DNA from: Microbulbifer guangxiensis
GTDB taxonomy: Bacteria; Pseudomonadota; Gammaproteobacteria; Pseudomonadales; Cellvibrionaceae
DNA: 64,000 bases
Assembly (NCBI RefSeq): GCF_021729075.1
Contig: NZ_JAJSAQ010000002.1
Location: 597,598-661,597, forward strand
Direction: 5' to 3'
The notes under the pieces are model-generated. The model saw only the letters and a program-made list of their open reading frames with translations. It was not told the origin of the DNA and did not search any database. Position numbers and translations under genes: made by a program. Shown piece after piece: positions 1 through 8,381 of this stretch (the first letter of the stretch is position 1; every line of letters begins with the position of its first letter).

Positions 1-87
1 CCCCACACGGCCACCGGCAAGGTGAGCAAGAAAGACCTGCGCGAGCAGTTCGCCGGTCATCACTGGCCCGAGGAAGCTCCCGCATAA
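1..87 (+). CDS. C-terminal end of an acyl-CoA synthetase / AMP-binding enzyme (partial)
   Basis: Only the last 28 codons lie in the window, read in frame from base 1 to a TAA. They include the residues PHTATGKVSKKDLRE, which match the conserved A10 motif (P-x-T-x-T-G-K) of the ANL adenylate-forming superfamily. The lysine of TGK is the catalytic lysine of the adenylation step in acyl-CoA synthetases. The substrate cannot be read from the tail. The gene ends 107 bases before the glpQ start. Fatty-acyl-CoA ligase is the most likely type, but an NRPS-like or acetate ligase is possible. Confidence 0.75.
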   Translation, partial: PHTATGKVSKKDLREQFAGHHWPEEAPA

Positions 88-194
88 CCGCCCGCCCCGA
101 TGCCGACCGGGCCCCTGCCCGGTCAGGCATCACCCACCCCGTTCGGTCATCACATTCTGGTAGAAGGGAACCTCGCGTTCCCACCGGAAAACTT

Positions 195-1274
195 ATGCTG
201 CCCATCAGAAAAAGAACCCTACTCGCCCTGCTGTCAGTGTTCGCCACAGGTATGCCCGCACCGATTTGCGCAGGCCCGGCTGAGCCACTGGTCATCGCAC
301 ATAGAGGTGCCTCCGGTTATCTGCCCGAGCACACCCTGGAGGCCAAGGCCCTCGCCTACGGCATGCGACCGGACTACATCGAGCAGGACCTGGTCTTGAG
401 CAAGGACGACCGATTGATTGTGATGCACGACATTACCCTCGATGCGGTCACCGATGTGGCCAAACGATTCCCCGGCAGGGCCCGGGACGATGGACATTTC
501 TACACCATCGACTTCACCCTCGAAGAGCTCAAACAACTGCGGGTGACCGAAGCTTTCGAGCGCAACGGGCAGAGCACCACGCAGAAATACCCCGGTCGTT
601 TCCCCCTGTGGAAATCGAGCTTTCAGCTTTCGACTCTCGAGGAGGAAATAGAAATGATCCAGGGGCTCAATCAAACCCTTGGCTACGACATCGGGATCTA
701 CCCGGAAATCAAGAAGCCCTGGTTCCATCATCGCGAGGGCCGGGATATTGCCAGGCGCACGCTGGAAGTCCTGCACAACTATGGCTACAGGGACCGAACG
801 CAGAAAGTCTTTTTGCAATGCTTCGACCCGGAAGAACTACAGCGTATCGACAGCGAACTGATGCCGCAAATGGGCATGGACCTGCCACTGGTGCAACTGG
901 TCGCCGAAAACCGCTGGGGCGAAAAGCAGGTGGAGCAGGAGGGATATCTCATCAATTACAGCTACGACTGGATGCATGAGCCCGGCGGCCTGGACAAAGT
1001 GGCGGACTATGCCGATGTGATCGGCCCCTGGGCCGTGATGCTCGTACGCAAGGGTGACAGCGGCCTGCAGGCCAGCCAATTGCGGCTGTCGGCAAAGAGA
1101 CTCGGGTTGCCCGTGCACCCCTACACGTTTCGCGCCGATACCCTGCCAGAGAACCTGGACGGCATAGGAAGCTTCGATGACCTCCTGTCCCTGTTCATTG
1201 GCCAGCTGGCGGTCGAGGGACTGTTCACCGATCATCCCGACCGGGTTCGCACCTACATCACGGATCGACAGTAA
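195..1274 (+). CDS. glpQ: Glycerophosphodiester phosphodiesterase, exported (GlpQ-like)
   Basis: A 359-residue protein that hydrolyses glycerophosphodiesters to glycerol 3-phosphate and an alcohol, probably in the periplasm. Residues 1-26 form a signal peptide (basic start, hydrophobic stretch, cleavage near ICAGPAE). The GDPD signature follows: HRG at 36-38, PEHT at 44-47, EQD at 63-65 and MHD at 77-79, which supply the general acid/base histidines and the metal ligands. LFTDHPDRV near the C-terminus is the family's closing motif. Length is normal for periplasmic GlpQ (about 350). No GlpT transporter is adjacent. The ATG at 195 directly precedes the signal peptide. Confidence 0.93.
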   Translation: MLPIRKRTLLALLSVFATGMPAPICAGPAEPLVIAHRGASGYLPEHTLEAKALAYGMRPDYIEQDLVLSKDDRLIVMHDITLDAVTDVAKRFPGRARDDGHFYTIDFTLEELKQLRVTEAFERNGQSTTQKYPGRFPLWKSSFQLSTLEEEIEMIQGLNQTLGYDIGIYPEIKKPWFHHREGRDIARRTLEVLHNYGYRDRTQKVFLQCFDPEELQRIDSELMPQMGMDLPLVQLVAENRWGEKQVEQEGYLINYSYDWMHEPGGLDKVADYADVIGPWAVMLVRKGDSGLQASQLRLSAKRLGLPVHPYTFRADTLPENLDGIGSFDDLLSLFIGQLAVEGLFTDHPDRVRTYITDRQ

Positions 1275-1445
1275 AGGCTCACAGCCCCAGCGGCAGAGTC
1301 ATCGTCTCTCTGATCCTCACTGCGTCAGGCACGCGAAAATCACTCTCATCCCGACCCCGCTTCCCACTCACCCTTCAGGACCGGCCCGGGAGGGTAACCG
1401 ACCGCCGGCTATACTTGCCCCGCGCGCCGCTTGAGACGTCACCCC

Positions 1446-1829
1446 ATGGAAAACGAACTGCAGTCGCTCCTCCAGTCCACCAAAGCCGTGGTAGAAGTGA
1501 TCGGCTATGCCATCGAGGTGTTCGGGGTGCTGGTCATGGTGATCGCCACGGTCCACTCTACCGCCCACTTCCTCCGCACCCGCGCCCAGGTGCCCGACGA
1601 AGAGGCGTACACCCGCTACCGACAAAGCCTCGGGCGCGGAATCATCCTCGGCCTGGAGTTCCTGATCGCCGGGGATATCGTCAGGACCGTCATCGTTGCC
1701 GACAACCTGGAGAATGTCGGCACACTCGCACTGATCGTTTTCATCCGCACATTCCTCAGCATCACCCTGCACCTTGAGGTGGAAGGCCGCTGGCCCTGGC
1801 AGGTGCGCCACGGGCAGCGGACGGAGTAA
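1446..1829 (+). CDS. DUF1622-type small membrane protein
   Basis: A 127-residue integral membrane protein. I place the start at the ATG at 1446 (MENELQSLL) rather than the in-frame TTG 15 bases upstream. Hydrophobic stretches cover roughly residues 15-38, 65-85 and 90-112, with a charged loop (RTRAQVPDEEAYTRYRQSLGR) between the first two. The pattern of early helix, the short YRQSLGRGIILGLEFLIAGDI block and a final helix is characteristic of DUF1622 proteins, whose function is unknown. It stands alone in its orientation with no obvious operon partner. Confidence 0.8.
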   Translation: MENELQSLLQSTKAVVEVIGYAIEVFGVLVMVIATVHSTAHFLRTRAQVPDEEAYTRYRQSLGRGIILGLEFLIAGDIVRTVIVADNLENVGTLALIVFIRTFLSITLHLEVEGRWPWQVRHGQRTE

Positions 1830-2032
1830 GTGTTCACATTCGGCCTGCGCAAGGAAATCCAACGATCATCGAGACCACTGGGCCGCCTTGCAGCCGGATT
1901 CCCGGGGCGGTAACAATAGTCGCACTCAATACACGGGCTCAAAGCCGCAGAACTGCATAGCGGGACCCGCAGCCATTGCCGGAGCAGTAATCACTGCACG
2001 CTGCCTTCAAGCCACAGCAGGGGAGAACAACA

Positions 2033-2353
2033 ATGCTGAAAACCACCACCAGCGTCGTCGAGGGGCATGAAGTGCGCGAATACCTGGGTGTCGTTGTCGG
2101 CGAGGCAATTCTCGGCGCCAATGTCTTCAAGGATATTTTCGGATCCATTCGCGATATTGTCGGCGGACGCTCAGGCTCTTATGAACAAGAGATGGCACGC
2201 GCCAGGGCGCTCGCGTTTGCGGATATGGAGGAAAGCGCCAAGGGTCTTGGCGCCAATGCCATCATCGGCATCGATATTGATTACGAGGTGGTGGGCGCCC
2301 AGGGGGCAATGATGATGGTCAGTGTCAGCGGCACCGCCGTGCAGCTGCGCTGA
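2033..2353 (+). CDS. YbjQ/UPF0145 family protein
   Basis: A 106-residue cytoplasmic protein, the standard size for the UPF0145 (YbjQ) family, which folds as a small homo-pentameric assembly and is often annotated as heavy-metal binding without firm evidence. The sequence shows the family order: an opening [18 protein letters not shown] strand, the [14 protein letters not shown] segment, a helix with RSGSYEQEM and [21 protein letters not shown], and a final VSVSGTAV strand. A GGGGAGAA ribosome-binding site lies just ahead of the ATG. No partner gene reveals a role. Confidence 0.88.
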   Translation: MLKTTTSVVEGHEVREYLGVVVGEAILGANVFKDIFGSIRDIVGGRSGSYEQEMARARALAFADMEESAKGLGANAIIGIDIDYEVVGAQGAMMMVSVSGTAVQLR

Positions 2354-2466
2354 GCCCGTAAGTGCCAACTGGCGCGGCGCGGGGTTTGGTATAGGCTATT
2401 AGGACGAGGGGCCGGCCATGGACGCCGGCACAGGGAAACAGGCCAATCTTTTCTGAGGAGATCCCC

Positions 2467-2700
2467 ATGCACTGCCCTGCCTGCAAGGATACCAGCCTGA
2501 TCACGTCAGAACGCGCCGGAATCGAGGTGGATTATTGCCCGAACTGCCGCGGCATCTGGCTCGATCGCGGCGAACTGGACAAGATCATCGAACGCTCCGC
2601 GACCGAGGCACTGGGTCCCGGCGCTGCACATCGTGAGCAGCATGCCCAGCCGGCCCACAAGCAAAAGCGCAACCTGATCACCGAATTGTTCGACTTCTGA
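2467..2700 (+). CDS. zf-TFIIB type zinc-ribbon protein
   Basis: A 77-residue protein with one zinc ribbon at its N-terminus: C3-x2-C6 and C24-x2-C27, followed by the diagnostic RGIWLDRGELDKI segment (28-40) of the zf-TFIIB domain. The C-terminal half is charged and rich in Gln, His and Ala, and ends in NLITELFDF. A GAGGAG ribosome-binding site is 7 bases before the ATG. These proteins are common and uncharacterised, and nucleic acid or protein interaction is only presumed. Transcribed in the same direction as the preceding YbjQ-like gene, 113 bases away. Confidence 0.85.
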   Translation: MHCPACKDTSLITSERAGIEVDYCPNCRGIWLDRGELDKIIERSATEALGPGAAHREQHAQPAHKQKRNLITELFDF

Positions 2701-2780
2701 ATTCCCGGTCGGCCGGCGCTGGCCCCCTGCCCCGTCTTACCGATATATTGTCTCCTGCGAGATAAACACTGGGGGCCGTC

Positions 2781-3125
2781 ATGAACACGGATCGGACACA
2801 TTTTCTCTCTGAAGTTGAAGCGCGGCTGCTACGGCTGTTCTCTTGCTCCAAGAGTGGTTACCGCATCTCTCCACAGGAGCGTCACCGGCTGGAAGGATTT
2901 ATGCAGGCTGGGGTCTTTCTTGGCCTCACCGACAACTCCGCACTGGGAGTATTGATGGAGCGGTGTCACCAGACGGTATTCAACAAGAGTATCGCCGAGC
3001 GTCGGGCAGAAAACCCCATCAATGCCGGCTACGAACGCATCGATTACAGCCCCTACGAGCAGCCGGCTTACACCAGGCGCCGGAGCTGCCGCCGGCAAAG
3101 GGAGGACTCGCAGGAGACCGGTTGA
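2781..3125 (+). CDS. Hypothetical protein, 114 residues
   Basis: Not recognised. The reading frame opens with MNTDRTHFLSEVEARLLRLF, has a predicted helical middle (QERHRLEGFMQAGVFLGL and NSALGVLMERCHQTVFNKSI) and ends in a basic, low-complexity tail rich in Arg. There is no signal peptide or membrane segment. GGGGG precedes the ATG by 6 bases and codon use resembles neighbouring genes, which supports a real gene. It faces the enoyl-CoA hydratase gene, whose stop is 24 bases away. Confidence 0.6.
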   Translation: MNTDRTHFLSEVEARLLRLFSCSKSGYRISPQERHRLEGFMQAGVFLGLTDNSALGVLMERCHQTVFNKSIAERRAENPINAGYERIDYSPYEQPAYTRRRSCRRQREDSQETG

Positions 3126-3149
3126 GTCCGGCCCCGCTGCAGCATGGCG

Positions 3150-3929
3150 TTATTCGAAGCTGGAAAAGTCTGCCGGTCGCTTTTCCATAAAAGCGGTCGC
3201 GGCCTCCCTGAACTCCTCAGAACCGAGCCTTTTCTGGAAGTGCAGCGCTTCTTCCTGAATGACCTGTGAACCCGCCTCACGGGTCCCGGCGCGCAACAGG
3301 CGCTTGGTCAATCGCACCGCTTCCGGTGCCTTGCTGGCCAGCTCCGCCGCGGTCAGGCGCGCTCGGGTCAGCACTTCATCCGCCGGCAGTGCCGCGTTAC
3401 AGAGTCCCAGCGCCACCGCCTCCTGTGCATCAAACTTCTTGCTCAGCAACAACAACTCCGACGCACGCGCATGACCCATGATCCGGGGCATGAAAAAGCT
3501 GGAGCCGTATTCCGGGCACAGCCCCAGGTCGACGAACGGCATCTTGAACATGGCGTCGTCACCGGCGAAGGCCAGATCGCAGTGCAGCAGCATGGTGGTA
3601 CCGATGCCCACCGCAGGACCGTTGATGGCGGCCACCACCGGCTTCGGGAAGTTGTACAGGGCCAGCATGAACTGGAAGACCGGTGACTCTTCGTTGGAGG
3701 CCGATCCACCGAGAAAGTCCATCAGGTCATTACCACTGGTGAAGATCCCTTCGGCACCGGTGATGATCACCACCCGAACCTTGCCATCGTCTGCAGCGCT
3801 GTTCAGCAGTTCGGCCATGGCTGAATACATGGACATAGTCAGCGCATTCTTACGCTCGGGACGATTGATGGTGATCTCCAGCACGCGATCGGTCAGCTGT
3901 GCCTGGATTTCCGCACATGAACTCTGCAT
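3150..3929 (-). CDS. Enoyl-CoA hydratase/isomerase (crotonase family)
   Basis: A 259-residue crotonase-fold enzyme of fatty-acid or other acyl-CoA breakdown. The crotonase core is present: NRPERKNAL near residue 25, the first oxyanion-hole loop at SGNDLMD (about 65-71), the second at NGPAVGIGT (about 105-113), and a conserved glutamate in LGLCPEYGS (about 137-145) followed by RIMG. The CPEYGSSFFMPRIMG block resembles the Delta3,Delta2-enoyl-CoA isomerase (ECI2/PECI) branch more than the classical hydratase, so isomerase activity is quite possible. A single-gene unit, convergent with the small upstream hypothetical. Confidence 0.85.
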   Translation of the reverse strand: MQSSCAEIQAQLTDRVLEITINRPERKNALTMSMYSAMAELLNSAADDGKVRVVIITGAEGIFTSGNDLMDFLGGSASNEESPVFQFMLALYNFPKPVVAAINGPAVGIGTTMLLHCDLAFAGDDAMFKMPFVDLGLCPEYGSSFFMPRIMGHARASELLLLSKKFDAQEAVALGLCNAALPADEVLTRARLTAAELASKAPEAVRLTKRLLRAGTREAGSQVIQEEALHFQKRLGSEEFREAATAFMEKRPADFSSFE

Positions 3930-4114
3930 GGGCCTCTCCGTTCAGGTCATTTGAGCCGCGGCAGCGCAGACAGGGCCGGCCGCCGCCATGAATAGCCCCA
4001 TGGTAGCGGCTCTACCTGACAATGGCAGTTCCGAATCGCTCAGTTTGGGTGACACCCCTGAACTGCAGCTGAGACCGGGGCCAGCTACAGGGCGAGTCAG
4101 CCCGAATTGCAGGT

Positions 4115-4218
4115 AAAGCACTGGGGCGAATCGTTCGAAACCGTCGGTGCCAGGGACGGCACCGATGGAGCTACACGGACGTATTCATGCGTTTTCGAAC
4201 GATTCGCCCCAGTGCTTT
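4115..4218. repeat. Nested inverted repeat, MITE-like or REP-like
   Basis: Arms 4115-4140 and 4193-4218 are perfect 26-base inverted copies of each other (left arm begins aaagcactggggcgaatc). The 52-base centre holds a second, smaller palindrome, CGGTGCC...GGCACCG (about 4144-4163), followed by a GGAGCTACACGGACGTATTCATG block. Similar GGGACGGCACCGATGG...ACGGACGTATTCATG segments occur as dispersed intergenic sequences in marine gammaproteobacteria, as far as I recall. No transposase is present. It could be a non-autonomous mobile element or a structured intergenic RNA/DNA element. Confidence 0.75.
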
Positions 4219-4264
4219 GCCGCCCCCCTGCCAGCTACTGCTATGGAACTGTCCCACGAACAGA

Positions 4265-4286
4265 GAAAAGGCGCCCGAAGGCGCCT
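4265..4286 (-). terminator. Intrinsic terminator, UUCG tetraloop
   Basis: On the minus strand a 7-bp GC stem (AGGCGCC/GGCGCCT, 4269-4275 with 4280-4286) closes a TTCG tetraloop and is followed by TTTTC. It reads out of the minus-strand amidinohydrolase-like gene whose stop is at 4519, so it probably ends that two-gene transcript about 230 bases downstream. Confidence 0.7.
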
Positions 4287-4518
4287 CAGATCATGAATAA
4301 ACTCACCTTCACCCTGTGACTGGGGCCGGTGGCGGCAACGTAAAAGAGCGGGCATCTAAGCGGGCATCTAGGGGCGCTGTGAATGCATCCCTGCGCGCTC
4401 CGCCGACGATATCCTGTCGCCAACGGTTCGAAATACCCGCCCTGCCGCATTGCCTTGGCTTTTGACTACGATGCCCTGTCAGCGCCCAGAGACGCCCGAA
4501 GACACCCCTGAATGAACG

Positions 4519-5436
4519 TTACTTGCCGACAAAATCCCGCCGCAATGGCTGGCACATGCAGTGCACTCCACCGCCCCCCGGAGTGATCATGGAGATATCC
4601 GGGTCGATCACTTCCAGGCCATGGGCGCGGCATTTTTCCGCCAGACCCTTGTTGGCTTTCGGCAACATTACCCGGTCGTTACCCAGGGCTACAACGTTCA
4701 CGCCCAGCTCCAGTACCTGCGGGAATGGAATATCGATGATCTCGATCTTGCGGTCACGGAACCACTGCACCAGCTCAGGCTCCACTGCGTCGATGCAGAT
4801 CGCTGCCAGCTTCTCCGCCAGCATGGCTACCATGACGTCAATGTGCAGGAAGAAAGGATCGAACTGGTAACCCTTGACCTCCCAGCCCTCTTTCTCGATC
4901 CAGCCCTTCATCTGCTCGAAGCCCTGCGGGCTGGTGCGCTCACCGGAGTAACCGCAGAGAATCACACCCGGTTCCAGCACCATGAAATCACCACCTTCGA
5001 GTGAGCCGGCGGTAATGATGTCGTACAGGGGAATATCCAGCTCCATGTACTTCTTCACGATCGGTGCCCATTCGCCCCGGCGCCAGGGGCTGTACATCTG
5101 TGTCACGATCGGGCCCCAGGGGGTCATCACCGAGGAATCGCGGCCGTAGATCTGGTACGGCAGCGTGCTGTCCGCCGGAATCAGGTGGGTATTTACACCG
5201 GCGTGACGATACGCATCCAGCATCTCTGCATGCTGGGCTGCGGCCACCTTGTGATCGAACTTCATCCCCAGGCGTACCGCCCGGCGGGCACTGGAATTAC
5301 CGGTGCGCCAGCTGAAGTTGTCCACCGGGCCGATCAGCACGTCCCGCAGCGGGCCGTACTCGGAATCCATACCCCACTTTTCCAGGGGCTTGGTGCCGCC
5401 ATTCTCTTCGCGGCGGCGCATGACGAATTCACTCAT
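4519..5436 (-). CDS. Guanidine-modifying enzyme (DDAH/amidinotransferase superfamily hydrolase)
   Basis: A 305-residue cytoplasmic protein of the pentein (GME) fold shared by arginine deiminase, dimethylarginine hydrolase and glycine amidinotransferase. The catalytic set can be seen: GRD at 98-100, EGGD at 147-150, the histidine of FFLHID (H198) and the nucleophilic cysteine of GGGGVHCMCQ (C293). All key positions are intact, so it should be an active hydrolase or transferase on a guanidino compound. Its start lies 80 bases downstream of the M20 hydrolase stop on the same strand, suggesting a two-step pathway: deimination to an N-carbamoyl (ureido) compound, then carbamoyl removal. The exact substrate (arginine, guanidino acid or methylarginine) is not readable. 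Confidence 0.8.
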   Translation of the reverse strand: MSEFVMRRREENGGTKPLEKWGMDSEYGPLRDVLIGPVDNFSWRTGNSSARRAVRLGMKFDHKVAAAQHAEMLDAYRHAGVNTHLIPADSTLPYQIYGRDSSVMTPWGPIVTQMYSPWRRGEWAPIVKKYMELDIPLYDIITAGSLEGGDFMVLEPGVILCGYSGERTSPQGFEQMKGWIEKEGWEVKGYQFDPFFLHIDVMVAMLAEKLAAICIDAVEPELVQWFRDRKIEIIDIPFPQVLELGVNVVALGNDRVMLPKANKGLAEKCRAHGLEVIDPDISMITPGGGGVHCMCQPLRRDFVGK

Positions 5437-5516
5437 GACTTCACTTCCAATGGTTGCTTGCCCGGCGAGGGTTCGAAGCGCCGGGGCTGTCTTTATGTTT
5501 GTCTGAAGCGCGTGGT

Positions 5517-6761
5517 TCAGGCGATGCCGGCACGATCCAGCATGGCCTGCAGCAGTACATTACAGCCGGCTTCCAGGTGCTCCGCTTCAGCCGACTCCGC
5601 CTCGTTGTGGGAGAGCCCACCGGCACAGGGCACGAAGATCATGGAAACAGGAGCCACTCTGGACACATACACCGAATCGTGGCCGGCACCGGACACCATC
5701 TTGCGATGGCTGTAGCCGAGGGACTTCACCGCCTTGTCCACCGCAGCAATGCAGTCCTCATTGAACGCCACGGGAGGGGAGTGCCACTCGTCGCGCACCT
5801 CGACGGTGGTGCCGGTGGCCTCCTCGACCTCCTTCACCAGTCGGTGCAGACTCTGGTGCAGGTGCTCCAGCCCCTCCGGCTGCGGATGGCGCAGGTCCAG
5901 TGCCAGCACTACCTTCTCCGGCACGGTGTTGCGACTGCCGGGCTCTGCACGCAGGTCACCGCAGGTCATGCGCGCGTCCTCGCTGAACGCTTTGACCTCG
6001 CCGTAGAGCTTCTGGCATAGCAGCGACAGGGCCTGCACCGGATCGCGGCGATCCTCCATCGGGGTCGGACCCGCGTGACAGGGGGTACCGTGGAAGGTCA
6101 CATCGTACCAGCGGATGCCCTGCACCCCGGTGACCACCCCGATCACCTGCTCCTGTTTTTCCAGGATCGGGCCCTGTTCGATATGCGCCTCGAAGGCCGC
6201 GGTGATCGGCTTTGGCTCGGCGGGCTCGTCGCCCAGGTAACCGATGCGTGCAAGCTCACCGCCGATGGTCTTGCCTTCTTTGTCTGCACGACCGTGACCG
6301 TAATCAAGGCTGAATTCGCCTGCCCATACCCCGGAGCCGATCATCGCCGGTGAGAAGCGCGCGCCCTCCTCGTTGGTCCAGACCACGACTTCAACCGGCG
6401 CTTTGGTCTGGATCTGGTGCTGGTCCAGCGTACGCAGCACTTCCAGCCCCGCAAGCACGCCGTAAACGCCATCAAACTTGCCCCCGGTGGGCTGGGTATC
6501 CAGGTGGGAACCGGTGATCACCGGCGGCAGGTCTTCGCTGCCGGCACGACGGGCAAAGACATTGCCCATGCGATCAACCCGGATCTCACAGCCGATTTCC
6601 TGACACCAGCGGACGAACAGGTCACGCCCCTGCTTGTCCTCATCCGTCAGTGCCTGCCGATTGCAGCCACCCGCAGGGGTACCACCGATCTCGGCCATCT
6701 CCATCAGGGTGTTCCACAGGCGGGTGCCGTCAATACGCAGTTTTTCTACAGTGTTTTCCAT
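5517..6761 (-). CDS. M20-family Zn-dependent N-carbamoyl-amino-acid hydrolase / ureido-acid amidohydrolase
   Basis: A 414-residue metallohydrolase of the HyuC/AllC branch of the M20 family. Metal ligands are visible: GSHLDTQPTGG with H86, D97 in GGKFDG, and E131-E132 in TNEEGARFSP. A later histidine in EAHIEQGP and the HNEAES segment near residue 385 complete the site. GTPCHAGPTPM marks the lid/dimerisation domain. Family members cleave N-carbamoyl amino acids, allantoate or ureidoglycine to the amine, CO2 and ammonia. It is the first gene of a transcript that continues into the guanidine-modifying enzyme 80 bases later. The pairing argues for guanidino-compound catabolism rather than purine use, since no allantoin genes are nearby. 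Confidence 0.83.
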   Translation of the reverse strand: MENTVEKLRIDGTRLWNTLMEMAEIGGTPAGGCNRQALTDEDKQGRDLFVRWCQEIGCEIRVDRMGNVFARRAGSEDLPPVITGSHLDTQPTGGKFDGVYGVLAGLEVLRTLDQHQIQTKAPVEVVVWTNEEGARFSPAMIGSGVWAGEFSLDYGHGRADKEGKTIGGELARIGYLGDEPAEPKPITAAFEAHIEQGPILEKQEQVIGVVTGVQGIRWYDVTFHGTPCHAGPTPMEDRRDPVQALSLLCQKLYGEVKAFSEDARMTCGDLRAEPGSRNTVPEKVVLALDLRHPQPEGLEHLHQSLHRLVKEVEEATGTTVEVRDEWHSPPVAFNEDCIAAVDKAVKSLGYSHRKMVSGAGHDSVYVSRVAPVSMIFVPCAGGLSHNEAESAEAEHLEAGCNVLLQAMLDRAGIA

Positions 6762-6890
6762 TCGATGGCCTCCGGACCTTATAATGCCGCCAATATTAAG
6801 CTGATTTCGGCAATTTTATTTTTGATCCGCACCCCGCAAAGTGCGCATTATTTTGCCGCCGATCAAAATCCAACCAGGTACCGTTTTTTC

Positions 6891-7673
6891 ATGACCGTTA
6901 CATACAGTTCCTACCTCAAGGTCGATGACCTGCTCAAGTGCCAGCATCCCCTCTCAGAGGGACCGGAGCACGATGAACTGCTGTTCATCATCATTCACCA
7001 GAGCTACGAACTGTGGTTCAAGCAGCTCCTGCACGAGCTGGATTTCCTCACTGGCCTTTTCAACCGGGGCGAGCAGAACCGGGCGCTGCATACCCTGAAG
7101 CGCGTAGACGCTATTTACCGCACCCTGATCCAGCAGGTAGACATCCTCGAGACCCTGACACCCCTCGAGTTCATGTCGTTCCGCGATCGCCTGTCCACCG
7201 CCAGTGGCTTCCAGTCCTATCAGTTCCGCGAGCTGGAATTTCTCTACGGGGCCAAGGACGCGAAGAAACTGGACAACTACCCCGAGGGCTCCGAGCACCA
7301 CCAGCGGCTGAAGAAACGCCTGGAGAGCCCCACCCTGTGGGACGCCTTCCTCAAGTTCCTCGCCGGAGAGGGGCACGATATCCCGGACAGCGTCCTCAAC
7401 CGGGATTTCTCCCAGATGGCCGACCCCTCAAAGGCGGTCCAGCGGGTGCTGATTGATATCTACCGTAACGACCCCCTGGTAAGCGAAATCTGCGAGGCGC
7501 TGGTGGATATCGATACATCACTGCAGCAGTGGCGCTACCGGCACGTGAAGATGGTAGAAAGAACCATCGGCAGCAAGATGGGTACTGGCGGCTCGACCGG
7601 TGTAGGCTATCTGCAGAGCACCCTGTTCCGCCCGGTCTTCCCCGACCTGTGGGCGATTCGCTCAGAGTTCTGA
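6891..7673 (+). CDS. kynA: Tryptophan 2,3-dioxygenase
   Basis: A 260-residue heme enzyme that opens the indole ring of L-tryptophan to N-formylkynurenine, the first step of the kynurenine pathway. I start it at ATG 6891 (MTVTYSSYLKVDDLL). The active-site helix HQSYELWFKQ (H36 on) and the proximal-heme segment RHVKMVERTIG (H218) followed by GTGGSTGVGYL are the family hallmarks. FRELEFLYG and the FRDRLSTASGFQS segment are also conserved. The size fits bacterial TDO (about 260-280). No kynureninase or formamidase is adjacent. It is divergent from the M20 gene across 129 bases and ends at a clear terminator. Confidence 0.96.
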   Translation: MTVTYSSYLKVDDLLKCQHPLSEGPEHDELLFIIIHQSYELWFKQLLHELDFLTGLFNRGEQNRALHTLKRVDAIYRTLIQQVDILETLTPLEFMSFRDRLSTASGFQSYQFRELEFLYGAKDAKKLDNYPEGSEHHQRLKKRLESPTLWDAFLKFLAGEGHDIPDSVLNRDFSQMADPSKAVQRVLIDIYRNDPLVSEICEALVDIDTSLQQWRYRHVKMVERTIGSKMGTGGSTGVGYLQSTLFRPVFPDLWAIRSEF

Positions 7674-7720
7674 GCCCGGCAAGGGCCGGCCACCTGCCGG
7701 TCCCCAACCTGCAGACATAA

Positions 7721-7748
7721 AAAAAGCCAGCTGCTAGCTGGCTTTTTT
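7721..7748. terminator. Bidirectional intrinsic terminator
   Basis: A 7-bp stem GCCAGCT/AGCTGGC (7726-7732 with 7736-7742), a GCT loop, a T-run on the right (7743-7748) and an A-run on the left (7719-7725). It sits between the convergent kynA and exbD genes and can serve both strands. Confidence 0.9.
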
Positions 7749-7771
7749 GGTTCGCCGGAGCGAGGCGAGGA

Positions 7772-8194
7772 TTACTCCTCGAACGGTACCAGGGATACCT
7801 GGATGCCCGGGTTTACCTCTTTGGCGGCGTCAGCGATCTGCACATAAGTGTCCGCGCTGGACTTGTTATGGGCACGCACGATGACGATCGCCTGCGGGTT
7901 TTCAGCGAACAGCTGGGCAATACGGGCACGTACCGCGCGGGTGTCGATACGGCTCGGACCCATGTAGATCTCGTCGTTGGCATTGACGGTCAGCAGGATG
8001 TTCTGCTTGTCGGGGTCCGGCGGCGTCTGTTCGGTCTGGTCCGGATCCGGCACGTTGACGTCAAGCGCCTTCTCTTTAACAAAGGACGCCGTCACGATAA
8101 AGAAGATCAGCATGATGAACACAACGTCCAGCATGGGCGTCAGGTCGATATCGGCTTTTTCCTCTTCTACGGCCTTACCGCGTCGTCTACTCAT
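7772..8194 (-). CDS. exbD: ExbD/TolR family biopolymer transport protein
   Basis: A 140-residue inner-membrane protein with one N-terminal transmembrane helix (about 21-40) and a periplasmic domain. The helix carries the essential proton-path aspartate of the family, D23 in DLTPMLDVVF. After it come a Pro/Asp-rich linker (about 50-65) and the periplasmic domain (AIVIVRAHNKSS). ExbD works with ExbB and TonB to pass proton motive force to outer-membrane receptors. No exbB or tonB neighbours this gene: the next gene upstream is mgsA, 187 bases away, and a terminator lies immediately downstream. It must therefore pair with an ExbB encoded elsewhere. Confidence 0.9.
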   Translation of the reverse strand: MSRRRGKAVEEEKADIDLTPMLDVVFIMLIFFIVTASFVKEKALDVNVPDPDQTEQTPPDPDKQNILLTVNANDEIYMGPSRIDTRAVRARIAQLFAENPQAIVIVRAHNKSSADTYVQIADAAKEVNPGIQVSLVPFEE

Positions 8195-8381
8195 AAAACA
8201 CCGTACAGTTGTCTAATTCGAATGGCGCCGGATTGACCGGTCTAATCAGGTGGGCAAGATTGCCGCGAAATTGCCCAGTTTGCAAGCGAAACCTGCCAGA
8301 CGGAACAATCTTCTTTGAAAATCAATGAGTTAGGAGCACGCCCACGCCAGCCGCTCACTAATTGAGCAGCCGGCGTATGGC

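Larger units (their letters stand above)
3930..4518. other. 589-base gene-free interval with palindromic element and terminator
   Basis: No convincing gene lies between the enoyl-CoA hydratase start and the amidinohydrolase-like stop. The interval contains a large nested inverted repeat (4115-4218) and a factor-independent terminator reading leftward (4265-4286), described separately. The rest (3951-4110 and 4290-4518) shows nothing I can name. Confidence 0.6.

Noticed and set aside
4107..4319. 70-residue frame through the inverted repeat
   Set aside because: It runs straight through both arms of the palindrome and has no start signal.
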